48,936 bases of DNA from Gammaproteobacteria bacterium (lineage in GTDB: Bacteria > Pseudomonadota > Gammaproteobacteria > GCA-002705445 > GCA-002716945), in assembly GCA_018670435.1 (NCBI GenBank), contig JABHRC010000010.1:1-48936 (forward strand). Reading direction: 5' to 3'. Below, in pieces: positions 34,839 to 43,483 of the stretch; the stretch's first letter is position 1; the number at the start of each line of letters is the position of its first letter. A model generated the notes under the pieces. It did no database searches. It was not told the DNA's origin and saw only the letters and a program-made list of their open reading frames with translations. The position numbers and the translations under genes are program-made.

Positions 34839-35740
34839 ATGTACTTATTACTGGCGGAAGTGGATTAATTGCCGGTCGCTTATGTGAATATATTAAAAAA
34901 ATACATAATGTAACAATTGTTAGTAGATCGAAAGTCAATCCTATAGAAAATGTCAAAACACTCGTTGCTAATAAAATAGATTCTAGCATCCTTTCATCTC
35001 AAGACATCATCGTGCATACAGCCGGCCCGAACCATCATCATTGTGAGGATGTGATTATTAGAGAAAAATATCTGAAAGAAACAAAGATACTGATTGATAA
35101 TGCAAGCAGGAGTGGTATTAAAAAATTTATATTTACTTCCTCAACAAGGGTATATGGTAAGTTTCCAACTGGAAATATCGATGAGGAGTCAGATACATTG
35201 ATAGAGGATAATTACTCTCTCGTAAAAAAAGAAATTGAAGATTATTTGGAACAAGTACCATCTAATTTAGAGAGATATTCATTAAGGATATCGAACAGTT
35301 ATGGTTATCCTACGATCAAGGAGGCTGAATGCTGGAGTTTAGTGATTATGTATGCCTGTAAACAAGCATTTATAGATAATAAAGTTGCCTTAAGGTCAAA
35401 TGGTGAAGAATATAAGGATTTCATACCTATAATGTCAGTAGTTGAAGCAATCAATAACTTAATCATGATTAAAGGCAGTCAAACACATAAAGTATATAAT
35501 GTTACATCTGGCAATACAGAAAAAGTGAAAAATATCCTTAATTATCTTATTGATATGATCAATACTTTGAATAAAAAACAAGTAAAACTCATACTTTCCA
35601 ACAATCAGAAAACGTATCCTAAGTATCAAATACATAGTGATTTAAAAAGCATAAATTGCAACCCAGTTGTCAACCATACCAAAGAAATGGAGATATTAAT
35701 CAAATACTGTCAAAAAAATTATAACAGAGAAAATATCTAA
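34835..35740 (+). CDS. NAD-dependent epimerase/dehydratase (possible WbpV/WbpK-type reductase)
   Basis: An extended SDR of 301 residues with TGGSGLIAGR at the N-terminus, FTSSTRVYG and the active site YSLVK. The ATG overlaps the stop of the WecA-like gene. SDRs joined to WbpL-type genes are commonly 4-keto reductases that turn the PglF/WbpM product into UDP-QuiNAc or UDP-FucNAc, which I think is the likeliest role. Reduction of the CDP-4-keto sugar made by RfbG is an alternative. Confidence 0.75.
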   Translation: MNVLITGGSGLIAGRLCEYIKKIHNVTIVSRSKVNPIENVKTLVANKIDSSILSSQDIIVHTAGPNHHHCEDVIIREKYLKETKILIDNASRSGIKKFIFTSSTRVYGKFPTGNIDEESDTLIEDNYSLVKKEIEDYLEQVPSNLERYSLRISNSYGYPTIKEAECWSLVIMYACKQAFIDNKVALRSNGEEYKDFIPIMSVVEAINNLIMIKGSQTHKVYNVTSGNTEKVKNILNYLIDMINTLNKKQVKLILSNNQKTYPKYQIHSDLKSINCNPVVNHTKEMEILIKYCQKNYNRENI

Positions 35741-35746
35741 GAAGAT

Positions 35747-36649
35747 ATGAAGATTTCAATTATCTTACCAACATATAATCGTGCAGAATTATTTCTTGAG
35801 CGAGCAATTGATTCAGTAGTAAATCAGTCGTATAAAGATTGGGAGCTAATAATAATCGACAATAATTCAACTGATAATACAAAAGTCTTAGTAGATTCTT
35901 ATAAAGATAAGCAAATTTATTTATATGGTATTTCAAATAATGGTAATATCGCCAAGTCTCGCAACTTGGGGATAGCTAAGGCAAAAGGTGAGTTTATAGC
36001 ATTCTTAGATTCGGATGACTATTGGCAAGCTAATAAACTTGAGAAATGCATGGCGGTATTGACAAGTAATCCAGGCTATGACGGTGTGTGCCATGCTGAG
36101 TACTGGCTATATCCGAAATTGAATCAAGTCATAAAAAAATATGGTCCTGAAAAATACTTCAATTATAAAAGCCTACTTTTGAGAGGAAACTCGGTATCAC
36201 TCTCTGCCATGATCATAAGAAAGAGGAATCTTATTCAGGCAAATAATTTTTCCGAGAATTCAGAGATGATAACAGCTGAAGATTATGATTTGTGGATAAA
36301 ATTGGCTAAGAATCGAACAAATATCGCATTCACTAATGAACCTTTAGGTTATTATCAAATACATGGTGCATCAGAAAGTTCAAATATATCTAAGAACACA
36401 AGCGCTATTATTTCAGTTATAAAAAAACACTTGAGCGGAGAGAGAAAAATGCTGAGACTTGCGCTTGCTAATTGTTGGAAAAATACAGGCAAGCAATATT
36501 ATCTAAACTGTTCTAACTATAGATCATGTAAAGCATATTTAAAATCAATTAAATATAATTATATAAATATAGAAATATATCTATTAGTTCTGACAACTAT
36601 AATTCCTGCAGAAATATACAAATATTTGACCTATAAAAAGAGTAAATGA
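35747..36649 (+). CDS. Glycosyltransferase, GT2 family (GT-A)
   Basis: A 300-residue GT-A transferase with IILPTYNRAE at the N-terminus, IIDNNSTDNT and the metal-binding DSDD in AFLDSDDYW. EDYDLWIKLA is the catalytic ED-type motif. The C-terminal 60 residues are basic and hydrophobic and may touch the membrane. Donor and acceptor cannot be read from the sequence. Confidence 0.88.
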   Translation: MKISIILPTYNRAELFLERAIDSVVNQSYKDWELIIIDNNSTDNTKVLVDSYKDKQIYLYGISNNGNIAKSRNLGIAKAKGEFIAFLDSDDYWQANKLEKCMAVLTSNPGYDGVCHAEYWLYPKLNQVIKKYGPEKYFNYKSLLLRGNSVSLSAMIIRKRNLIQANNFSENSEMITAEDYDLWIKLAKNRTNIAFTNEPLGYYQIHGASESSNISKNTSAIISVIKKHLSGERKMLRLALANCWKNTGKQYYLNCSNYRSCKAYLKSIKYNYINIEIYLLVLTTIIPAEIYKYLTYKKSK

Positions 36650-37842
36650 TAAAGAATATTTTAAAAACAATTGGCAAATATATATTCTATATACCAAAAA
36701 CCTTGATACCAAAATCCGATATAGTTCTTTTTAGTTGTCATGATTATCAAGAATATTCTGGAAATAGTAGGTTTCTATATGAATACTTGTCTAAACATTC
36801 TAATCTCAATGCTTATTGGATCACAAATAATTCAACAGTAAAAGATCATTTAACATCACAATCTCTTAAGTATATTTCTTATAGCAATATACTTAAGTCT
36901 ATCTGGATTATGTTAAGAACAAAAATTGTAGTTAGTTCAGGAGATGCATATGTTGACTTATTTTCGATTCTTGAAAATAAAAACGTTTATAAAGTATCTA
37001 TTACGCATGGTTTTGGTCCTAAAACTGATAGGTTGAAATTAGACTCAGATTTAATTAGGAAAATTCATAGATTCGATTATGTCAATTTTCCATCTAAATA
37101 TACATGTGATAATAATGGTAGTAAACTTTACAAATTACCTAAGGAAAAAATTATATCATATGGTTATCCTAAAAATGATGGGCTATATGATGTGAAAGAT
37201 GGAGATCAAAAATATAAAAATAAGTCACTAATTAAGAAACTTTTCCCTGATTTAGATCTAATAAGTCCAATAGTGATCCTATATACACCAACATGGAGGG
37301 ATTATGAAACAGAGATTCCTCTGGTAAATATTAAAGGTTTTACAGAAGATAGGTTTTCAGACTTTTTAGAAGAAAAAAATATCATCTTTATATATTCTCC
37401 TCATCCAATTAATCGACCAAACATATCTATCAATAACAGAAGGTTTGCTTCAATAAAAAATGACAAGACCTTAATCGATATCAATAATTTAATGCATGAA
37501 ACAGACATATTAATGAATGATTATTCAACAACATCTATCGATTACTGCATCACTGATAAACCGCAAATATTCTGTTTACCTGATCATCAAATATATAAAA
37601 AACATGTGAGTTTAGATGAAGATTACCTATATTCATTACCTGGCCATTGGATAAATAGTTTTGAAAAACTTGAATCTATAATAAATAAGATAATTTTAAA
37701 CAAAAAAGAATATGTAGAAAAATATCATAATAAGGTTCAACGATATTTGAATAAATATTATGACATAGAAAATAAAAGATCGTCTGAAATGCTCACAAAA
37801 TTCTTCATAAAATTAATTAATAGTAGTTCAAAGAAATTTTAA
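36646..37842 (+). CDS. CDP-glycerol glycerophosphotransferase-like protein (TagB/TagF family)
   Basis: A 398-residue protein of the teichoic-acid polymerase family. Visible are THGFGPKTDR with the catalytic-type histidine, SYGYPKNDGL, TPTWRDYE, SPHPINRP and DYSTTSIDYC near the C-terminus. In Gram-positives these add glycerol phosphate from CDP-glycerol; Gram-negative relatives add glycerol or ribitol phosphate to O-antigen or capsule. No CDP-glycerol synthesis gene is visible in the window. The ATG overlaps the GT2 stop. Confidence 0.85.
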   Translation: MIKNILKTIGKYIFYIPKTLIPKSDIVLFSCHDYQEYSGNSRFLYEYLSKHSNLNAYWITNNSTVKDHLTSQSLKYISYSNILKSIWIMLRTKIVVSSGDAYVDLFSILENKNVYKVSITHGFGPKTDRLKLDSDLIRKIHRFDYVNFPSKYTCDNNGSKLYKLPKEKIISYGYPKNDGLYDVKDGDQKYKNKSLIKKLFPDLDLISPIVILYTPTWRDYETEIPLVNIKGFTEDRFSDFLEEKNIIFIYSPHPINRPNISINNRRFASIKNDKTLIDINNLMHETDILMNDYSTTSIDYCITDKPQIFCLPDHQIYKKHVSLDEDYLYSLPGHWINSFEKLESIINKIILNKKEYVEKYHNKVQRYLNKYYDIENKRSSEMLTKFFIKLINSSSKKF

Positions 37843-38547
37843 ATGTCTGATTTTTCTGAAATACTTATTAAATCCATAAAGATTATTCTAGACCTTCAAG
37901 GTAACTATATTGATATAATTATCATTTCACTCCATGTTTCTTTAACTGCAATATTGATATCTAGTATTATTTGTATACCCTTGGCAACTATAATTACTAT
38001 TAATAATTTTTACTTGAAAAACGTATTAATGATATTTATAAACTCATTATTAGCGTTGCCACCCGTGGTAGTAGGACTAATAATATACATATTACTTTCC
38101 AGATTTGGAATATTTGGAGAATATAATCTTTTATATACAATTTCAGCGATGATAATTGCTCAAGTAATTTTAATATCACCAATTCTAATTAGTTTAACAA
38201 AAGAAACGATGGATGATTGTTATAAAAAGTATAAAGATTATCTAGTATCTGTTCATTCTACAGGATATAGAAAATTAATTACATTAATATGGGAATCTAA
38301 AATAAATCTATTTATTCATATATTAGTTGCACTTGGTCGAGCATTATCAGAAGTGGGAGCAATTTTAATTGTAGGGGGTAATATTGAAAATGTGACAAGA
38401 ACCATGACTACTGGTATAGTTCTGGAGACATCTAAAGGGGAGCTTTCTATTGCTTTAAGTCTAGGATTAACATTACTTTTAATTTCATTATTTATAAACA
38501 TAATTCTTTATATGATAAAAAAAAGGATCACAATAAATTATGCCTAA
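37843..38547 (+). CDS. tupB: Tungstate ABC transporter, permease
   Basis: A 234-residue inner-membrane protein with about five hydrophobic helices and the binding-protein-dependent permease loop (GRALSEVGAILIVGGN). The end of the TagF-like gene and this ATG are directly adjacent. With the ATPase and a TupA-type binding protein following, it forms a tungstate importer rather than a molybdate one. Confidence 0.87.
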   Translation: MSDFSEILIKSIKIILDLQGNYIDIIIISLHVSLTAILISSIICIPLATIITINNFYLKNVLMIFINSLLALPPVVVGLIIYILLSRFGIFGEYNLLYTISAMIIAQVILISPILISLTKETMDDCYKKYKDYLVSVHSTGYRKLITLIWESKINLFIHILVALGRALSEVGAILIVGGNIENVTRTMTTGIVLETSKGELSIALSLGLTLLLISLFINIILYMIKKRITINYA

Positions 38548-39160
38548 TACTATTAGTTTAAAAAATATTTCATTTAAAAGTAATAATAAAATAATACTCA
38601 ATAAGATATCTTTAACAATCAGTACAAATAAAATTACAGTCATTACAGGTCATAACGGAGCTGGGAAAACTTCTTTATTAAAAATTATGGGTAATATTAT
38701 TGTTCCAACTCATGGAAGTGTTACATATGGAGATATAACTGATCTCAATAAAACCGCATTTTCTTTTCAAGAACCTGTGTTTCTTAATCGAACAGTGGCA
38801 TCTAATCTTGAGCATGCACTTATATGTTATAATGGTTATTACACTCAAAAATATAAATCATTAATACAAGGTATATTATCAGAATTTAATATTATGAGAC
38901 TTTCAAACATGATTGCTAGCAAGCTATCAACTGGTGAAAAAAAAATAATTTCCTATATAAGATGTATTATTTTAAATCCTAAGATACTTTTCTTAGACGA
39001 GCCATATGCTCATCTTGATCAGAAATATGTAGATCTTATATCCAATCATATAAAAAGTATATCTGATAAAATCAATATATTCATGGTCACTCACTCAAAC
39101 AATAACCTTGATGATCTTCCATGCAATATTATTAAAATGCAACAAGGAAATGTAGAGTGA
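38540..39160 (+). CDS. tupC: Tungstate ABC transporter, ATP-binding protein
   Basis: A 206-residue ABC ATPase: Walker A GHNGAGKT (37-44), a Q-loop in FQEPVF, the signature LSTGE near 128 and Walker B LFLDEPYAHLD. The ATG overlaps tupB by eight bases. The domain is short, without the C-terminal regulatory part found in some molybdate ATPases. Confidence 0.87.
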   Translation: MPNTISLKNISFKSNNKIILNKISLTISTNKITVITGHNGAGKTSLLKIMGNIIVPTHGSVTYGDITDLNKTAFSFQEPVFLNRTVASNLEHALICYNGYYTQKYKSLIQGILSEFNIMRLSNMIASKLSTGEKKIISYIRCIILNPKILFLDEPYAHLDQKYVDLISNHIKSISDKINIFMVTHSNNNLDDLPCNIIKMQQGNVE

Positions 39161-39969
39161 AAAAAATCTTTTTATTCTTATTTTTAATTATTAATGTTAA
39201 TTCTGTTTATGCATCAGATAATAATATAGTCAAACTTCTTAGCACTACCTCAACTCGTGACTCTGGCTTATATGGTTATATACTTCCTATATTTGAAAAT
39301 GAATTTAATATAAAAGTTTATGTTATAGCAACTGGAACTGGCCAGGCGCTTAAAAATGCACAGAATTGCAATGGTGATTTATTGATTACACATGCCACTG
39401 AATTAGAAAATGAGTTTGTTAAAAATGGGTTTGGTATATCCAGGCACAACCTTATGTATAATGATTTTATATTAGTAGGACCCAAGCATCATTCTAACAA
39501 TATTAAAAAGTCTAAAAATATTATTGAAGCATTCAATTTAATTTCAGACAATAAAGAAAAGTTTATTTCTCGTGGTGATAATAGTGGTACTAATATTTCT
39601 GAACTAAATATTTGGAATAAAACTAATGTTGATATCCAAAAATATAGTGGCGATTGGTATCTAGAAACAGGGCAGGGCATGGGAGCAACATTAAATATTG
39701 CAATCGCAACTGATTCTTTTGTATATACTGATAGATCAACTTGGCTAAAATTTAATAATAAACAGGAGCATGTCGTTGTCTATGAAAATGACCCAATGAT
39801 GTTTAATCAATATGGCGTAGTGCAAATTAATCCAAAACATTGTAATATGACTAATTACAATTATTCTAATATTTTTTTTAAATGGATAACCTCAAAAAAA
39901 GGACAAGAGTTAATAAGAAGCTATAAACTTAATGGAAAATCATTATTTATACCAAACTTCAGTGAATAA
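39157..39969 (+). CDS. tupA: Tungstate-binding periplasmic protein
   Basis: A 270-residue secreted protein. A signal peptide (about 1-20, cleavage after VYA) leads to TTSTRDSGLYGYILP and ATGTGQAL, the TupA oxyanion-binding motifs, then ITHATELE. The start codon is GTG at 39157, overlapping the tupC stop, with AAGGA upstream. It captures tungstate in the periplasm. Tungsten enzymes were not seen in the window. Confidence 0.88.
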   Translation: MKKIFLFLFLIINVNSVYASDNNIVKLLSTTSTRDSGLYGYILPIFENEFNIKVYVIATGTGQALKNAQNCNGDLLITHATELENEFVKNGFGISRHNLMYNDFILVGPKHHSNNIKKSKNIIEAFNLISDNKEKFISRGDNSGTNISELNIWNKTNVDIQKYSGDWYLETGQGMGATLNIAIATDSFVYTDRSTWLKFNNKQEHVVVYENDPMMFNQYGVVQINPKHCNMTNYNYSNIFFKWITSKKGQELIRSYKLNGKSLFIPNFSE

Positions 39970-39992
39970 ATTATTTAAAGACAAGGTTGATT

Positions 39993-40610
39993 ATGAAATA
40001 TTGGGATGAATTCTATCAAAGTGACTTTGTCGATAAGTCCATAAATGATGTTCCTTCACAGTTTGCTATTTTCGCACTTAATGAAATGTTCAATGAAAAC
40101 ATTAATCATGTTGTTGAATTTGGATGTGGAACTGGTAAAGACAGCATTTTTTTTACTAACAATAATATGCATGTATTAGCCTTCGATAAGAGTAAATCTG
40201 CTATAAAATTATGCCAAGATAACTTAAACAATAAATTAGGTACTTTTGTAAAAATTGATAATTTTGATGAAACAAAAGACACGATTCAATCGATTCGTGA
40301 GAAAATATGTATTTATACAAGATTTTTTATCCATGCATTATCTGATGAAGATATACTTAGTTTCATGATACATTTATCTGAAATAACTAAGCCACATGAT
40401 CTATTTATTTCTGAGTTTAGAATTATAGGCGATGAAAAAAATACAAAAGAAACCTCAAAACATTTTCGTAACTTTATAGATCCTAGTAAATTCTTGTGTT
40501 CAATGAATGATCATAACTTTAAAGTTAGATATAAAATCACCGGCACAGGCTATGCAAAGTATAAGGATGATGATGCATTAGTAATGCGAGTAATTGGTGA
40601 AAAAATGTGA
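39993..40610 (+). CDS. SAM-dependent methyltransferase (class I)
   Basis: A 205-residue class I methyltransferase with the SAM-binding motif VVEFGCGTGKDS and LAFDKSKSAI. It begins MKYWDEFYQSD, like small-molecule (Tpm/TehB-like) methyltransferases. AAGG at 39983-39986 selects the ATG at 39993 over a TTG at 39987. A 23-base gap separates it from tupA; it seems to be the last gene of the long + strand operon. Substrate unknown. Confidence 0.78.
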   Translation: MKYWDEFYQSDFVDKSINDVPSQFAIFALNEMFNENINHVVEFGCGTGKDSIFFTNNNMHVLAFDKSKSAIKLCQDNLNNKLGTFVKIDNFDETKDTIQSIREKICIYTRFFIHALSDEDILSFMIHLSEITKPHDLFISEFRIIGDEKNTKETSKHFRNFIDPSKFLCSMNDHNFKVRYKITGTGYAKYKDDDALVMRVIGEKM

Positions 40611-40732
40611 TCAACCCATTATAAAAGTATTATTATCGACATAATATATATTATACGAACATATATGCTAGAAAACGAATACTTCTATATAACCCTACCC
40701 GACACAATCAAGGGTGATAAGATAAATAACAT
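40611..40732 (+). other. Intergenic region with possible promoter and inverted repeats
   Basis: This is the only + strand gap of more than about 30 bases. It holds a perfect 14-base palindrome (ATAATATATATTAT, 40641-40654) and a short inverted repeat ACCCT/AGGGT (40692-40696 with 40711-40715). Very AT-rich stretches could serve as a -10 element, but I see no -35/-10 pair with good spacing. It may end the long operon and begin the next transcript. Confidence 0.35.
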
Positions 40733-41491
40733 ATGAAAAAGGCAATCAAATACATACTTAAAATGTGTGGCTACAAGCTAGTTAAAGACAATGCTATTCA
40801 GTATGACATAGACTATGACCCTGAGTTTATTAGTGAATTTGAAACTTTAGAGCCTAATACTGCAACTAGTATTGAGAGAATGCATGCTCTTAAAGAAGCT
40901 GTAAAGTATGTTATTGCTAACAATATAGCTGGTGACTTAGTTGAATGTGGTGTCTGGAAAGGTGGCTCATGCATGCTAATTGCTCGTACACTGTTAGAAT
41001 ATGATCAAAATGACAGATTATTATGGCTTTATGATACTTTTGAAGGAATGACGCTGCCCACAAATGAAGATATTGAGAAAGAAACAGGCATCAAAGGTGG
41101 TGATTTGTTGGAAAATATAGAAAAGAATACCGATAAATACAACATGTGGGCCTATGCTCCTGAAGACATAGTAAGAAAAAATATGGAATCTACGAAATAT
41201 CCATCAGATAAAATAAAATATATCAGAGGAAAGGTAGAGGATACCTTAAATGAGACAAAGCCAGAGTCAATTGCTCTACTAAGACTTGATACAGACTGGT
41301 ACGAGTCTACAAAAGCAGAAATGGATGCACTCTACCCTCTTATAGCTAAGGGTGGCGTACTAATTATAGATGATTATGGGCACTTTGAAGGAGCTAGAAA
41401 AGCTATTGATGAATACTTCGATAGCGTTAAAGAACAGCCGCTTATGCACCGTATAGATTACACAGGCAGGATGATTATCAAGAAATCTTGA
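40733..41491 (+). CDS. TylF/MycF-family O-methyltransferase
   Basis: A 252-residue protein of the macrocin-O-methyltransferase family. DLVECGVWKGGSCM is the SAM-binding motif, and LRLDTDWYESTK with IDDYGHF gives the metal-binding aspartates. Members methylate sugar hydroxyls of antibiotics and surface glycans. Codon use is somewhat richer in G and C than in the previous genes. It is the first gene after the intergenic region and may be transcribed separately. Confidence 0.87.
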   Translation: MKKAIKYILKMCGYKLVKDNAIQYDIDYDPEFISEFETLEPNTATSIERMHALKEAVKYVIANNIAGDLVECGVWKGGSCMLIARTLLEYDQNDRLLWLYDTFEGMTLPTNEDIEKETGIKGGDLLENIEKNTDKYNMWAYAPEDIVRKNMESTKYPSDKIKYIRGKVEDTLNETKPESIALLRLDTDWYESTKAEMDALYPLIAKGGVLIIDDYGHFEGARKAIDEYFDSVKEQPLMHRIDYTGRMIIKKS

Positions 41492-41518
41492 TACACATAA
41501 ATAACATCAAAATATACT

Positions 41519-43009
41519 ATGATTAACTCAGATCTCCATATAACTCTAGGAAATCACCTCTTTCACCCGAAATATCTAAAAAAAGTAAATCCTAAATCAG
41601 TATTCATGAGAGAGGATATTGGTTTATGCACCTACCAAAAACATCATAAACAGAAAATCATACTGTTTTTATCAGCTATGAGATCCTATAAAGATGAGCT
41701 GGAGAAAATAAAAATTAAAGTTCATTATGAATACATAAATAAAGACAAAACAACAACTTATGTAATATCATTGATAAATTATATAAAGAAAAATAATGTT
41801 AAAACTATAAGCATATTTGAGATAGAAGATAAATGGTTTGAGAAGGAAATAAACAAGGTTAGGCCGTATATAGATAATTTAATAATGTTGGATACACCAA
41901 TGTTTATGACAACAAGGTCACAATTCAAAGAACTATGCCCTATTAGAAAAAAACCAAAATATAAGATGGCTGATTTTTACATAAATTGTAGAAAAAAAAA
42001 TCAAGTTTTAATGGATGATGATAAACCAGTAGGCGGCAAATGGTCTTTTGATACAGAAAATCGCAGAAAAATACCAAAAGATATAGAAGTCCCCTTACAG
42101 ACCAAACATGATCAAACGAAACATACTAATGATCTTAAAGCATATGTGGATGAAAACTTCTCATCACATTATGGAAATTCCGATGATTTTAATTACCCTA
42201 CTACAAGAAAAACAGCTATAAATACATTAGATGATTTTTTAAAAAACAAAATAGCAAAGTTTGGAGATTATGAAGACTCGGTAGATGAAAGATCTCCTTT
42301 CTGGTTTCACTCAGTTCTAAGCCCTCTTTTAAATATTGGACTTCTAACTCCACATGATATTCTGTCAAAGATCAATAAGATAAAAGGTATTCCTATGAAC
42401 TCTTTTGAAGGCTACATCAGACAAGTAATCGGCTGGAGAGAATTTATGAGGGGCGTATATCAACTAGAAGGAAGATTGATCGAAAAATCGAATTTTTTTG
42501 GAAACACGAGAGTGATGAAGAATACTTGGTATATAGGAAATACAGGTCTTTTGCCACTAGATTACAGCATAAAAAGTACTCTGAAATATTCATATTCGCA
42601 TCATATTGAAAGACTCATGATCCAAGCCAATATTATGAATCTGTGTGAAATTAATCCAAAAGCATCTTATAATTGGTTTATGGAGATGTATATAGATTCA
42701 TCAGACTGGGTTATGACTCCAAATGTATATAGTATGGGCATGTTTGCTGATGGAGGAATTTTAGCCACAAAGCCATATGTTTGTGGGTCAAATTACATAA
42801 GAAAGATGATGAATTTCAAGAAAGGTGACTGGTGTGATATTCTAGACGGGCTTTTTTGGAGATTTGTAAACAATAATAAAAAATTTTTTAAAGAAAATGC
42901 GCGCCTTAGCATGATGACTATTATTTTGGATAAAATGGAAGATGATAAAAAACTACGTCTCTTCTCTTTAGCGGAAAATTTTATAGAGAAAAACACCTCA
43001 AGCAAATGA
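41519..43009 (+). CDS. Photolyase/cryptochrome of the FeS-BCP (PhrB-like) group, lacking the Fe-S cysteines
   Basis: A 496-residue flavoprotein of the photolyase family. The N-terminal part has LGNHLFHPKYL; the FAD part has SPFWFHSVLSP, GYIRQVIGWREFMRG, SHHIERLM and WVMTPNVYSMGMFADGG, as in the bacterial (6-4) photolyases such as Agrobacterium PhrB. Those carry a 4Fe-4S cluster on four cysteines. Here only the last is kept (C439); the first is replaced by proline and the YCxxC pair is lost (MNFKKGDW). It probably repairs UV damage in DNA or acts as a light sensor. Confidence 0.86.
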   Translation: MINSDLHITLGNHLFHPKYLKKVNPKSVFMREDIGLCTYQKHHKQKIILFLSAMRSYKDELEKIKIKVHYEYINKDKTTTYVISLINYIKKNNVKTISIFEIEDKWFEKEINKVRPYIDNLIMLDTPMFMTTRSQFKELCPIRKKPKYKMADFYINCRKKNQVLMDDDKPVGGKWSFDTENRRKIPKDIEVPLQTKHDQTKHTNDLKAYVDENFSSHYGNSDDFNYPTTRKTAINTLDDFLKNKIAKFGDYEDSVDERSPFWFHSVLSPLLNIGLLTPHDILSKINKIKGIPMNSFEGYIRQVIGWREFMRGVYQLEGRLIEKSNFFGNTRVMKNTWYIGNTGLLPLDYSIKSTLKYSYSHHIERLMIQANIMNLCEINPKASYNWFMEMYIDSSDWVMTPNVYSMGMFADGGILATKPYVCGSNYIRKMMNFKKGDWCDILDGLFWRFVNNNKKFFKENARLSMMTIILDKMEDDKKLRLFSLAENFIEKNTSSK

Positions 43010-43362
43010 TTAAAGTTCTATTTAATAATAACTGCTCTATCTGTTCTCAAGAAATTAATCATTATAAAAAATTCAATATCAAAGATATAAATTGGGTAGA
43101 TATTAATGATTTATCGGTGGCAACTAAGTTATCAGGGAAAACTCATAAAGAATTGTTGAGGCGTCTGCATGTAATCACAGATAATGGAGTTTACTCAGGT
43201 GTAGATGCATTTATAATAATGTGGAAATCAATTCCAAGATATAAATGGCTATCTAGAGTTATATCCTTTCCAGTAATATATTATATATCTATACTTGTTT
43301 ATGAAATAATAGCAGTGTTTCTATATATCAAAAACTATTCGCAACTTAATGAAAAAAAATAA
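43006..43362 (+). CDS. DCC-family thiol-disulfide oxidoreductase-like protein (DUF393)
   Basis: A 118-residue protein beginning IKVLFNNNCSICSQE, with the CxxC motif of the thioredoxin-like DCC family, and a hydrophobic segment near 92-112 that may bind the membrane. The ATG overlaps the photolyase stop (ATGA), so the two are co-translated. DCC proteins are frequent partners of photolyases; the role is not known. Confidence 0.82.
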   Translation: MIKVLFNNNCSICSQEINHYKKFNIKDINWVDINDLSVATKLSGKTHKELLRRLHVITDNGVYSGVDAFIIMWKSIPRYKWLSRVISFPVIYYISILVYEIIAVFLYIKNYSQLNEKK

Positions 43363-43474
43363 TTTGCCAGAAAAACTTTGTCCTATATGTAAGCGAAAAT
43401 TTCGTTGGAGAAAGAAATGGGAAAACATATGGGATAAAGTTAAATATTGTTCAAAAAAATGTTCTAACAATTGA
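43349..43474 (+). CDS. Small DUF2256 protein with two CxxC-type pairs
   Basis: A 41-residue protein from the ATG at 43349 to the TGA at 43472-43474, overlapping the DCC gene by 14 bases. It carries LCPICKRKFRWRKKW and, 20 residues later, YCSKKC, which match the DUF2256 pattern of two cysteine pairs, likely a zinc ribbon, separated by a Trp/Arg/Lys-rich stretch. DUF2256 genes often occur beside photolyase/cryptochrome genes. Short length makes it easy to miss. Function unknown. Confidence 0.82.
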   Translation: MKKNNLPEKLCPICKRKFRWRKKWENIWDKVKYCSKKCSNN

Positions 43475-43483
43475 TAGAGATGA

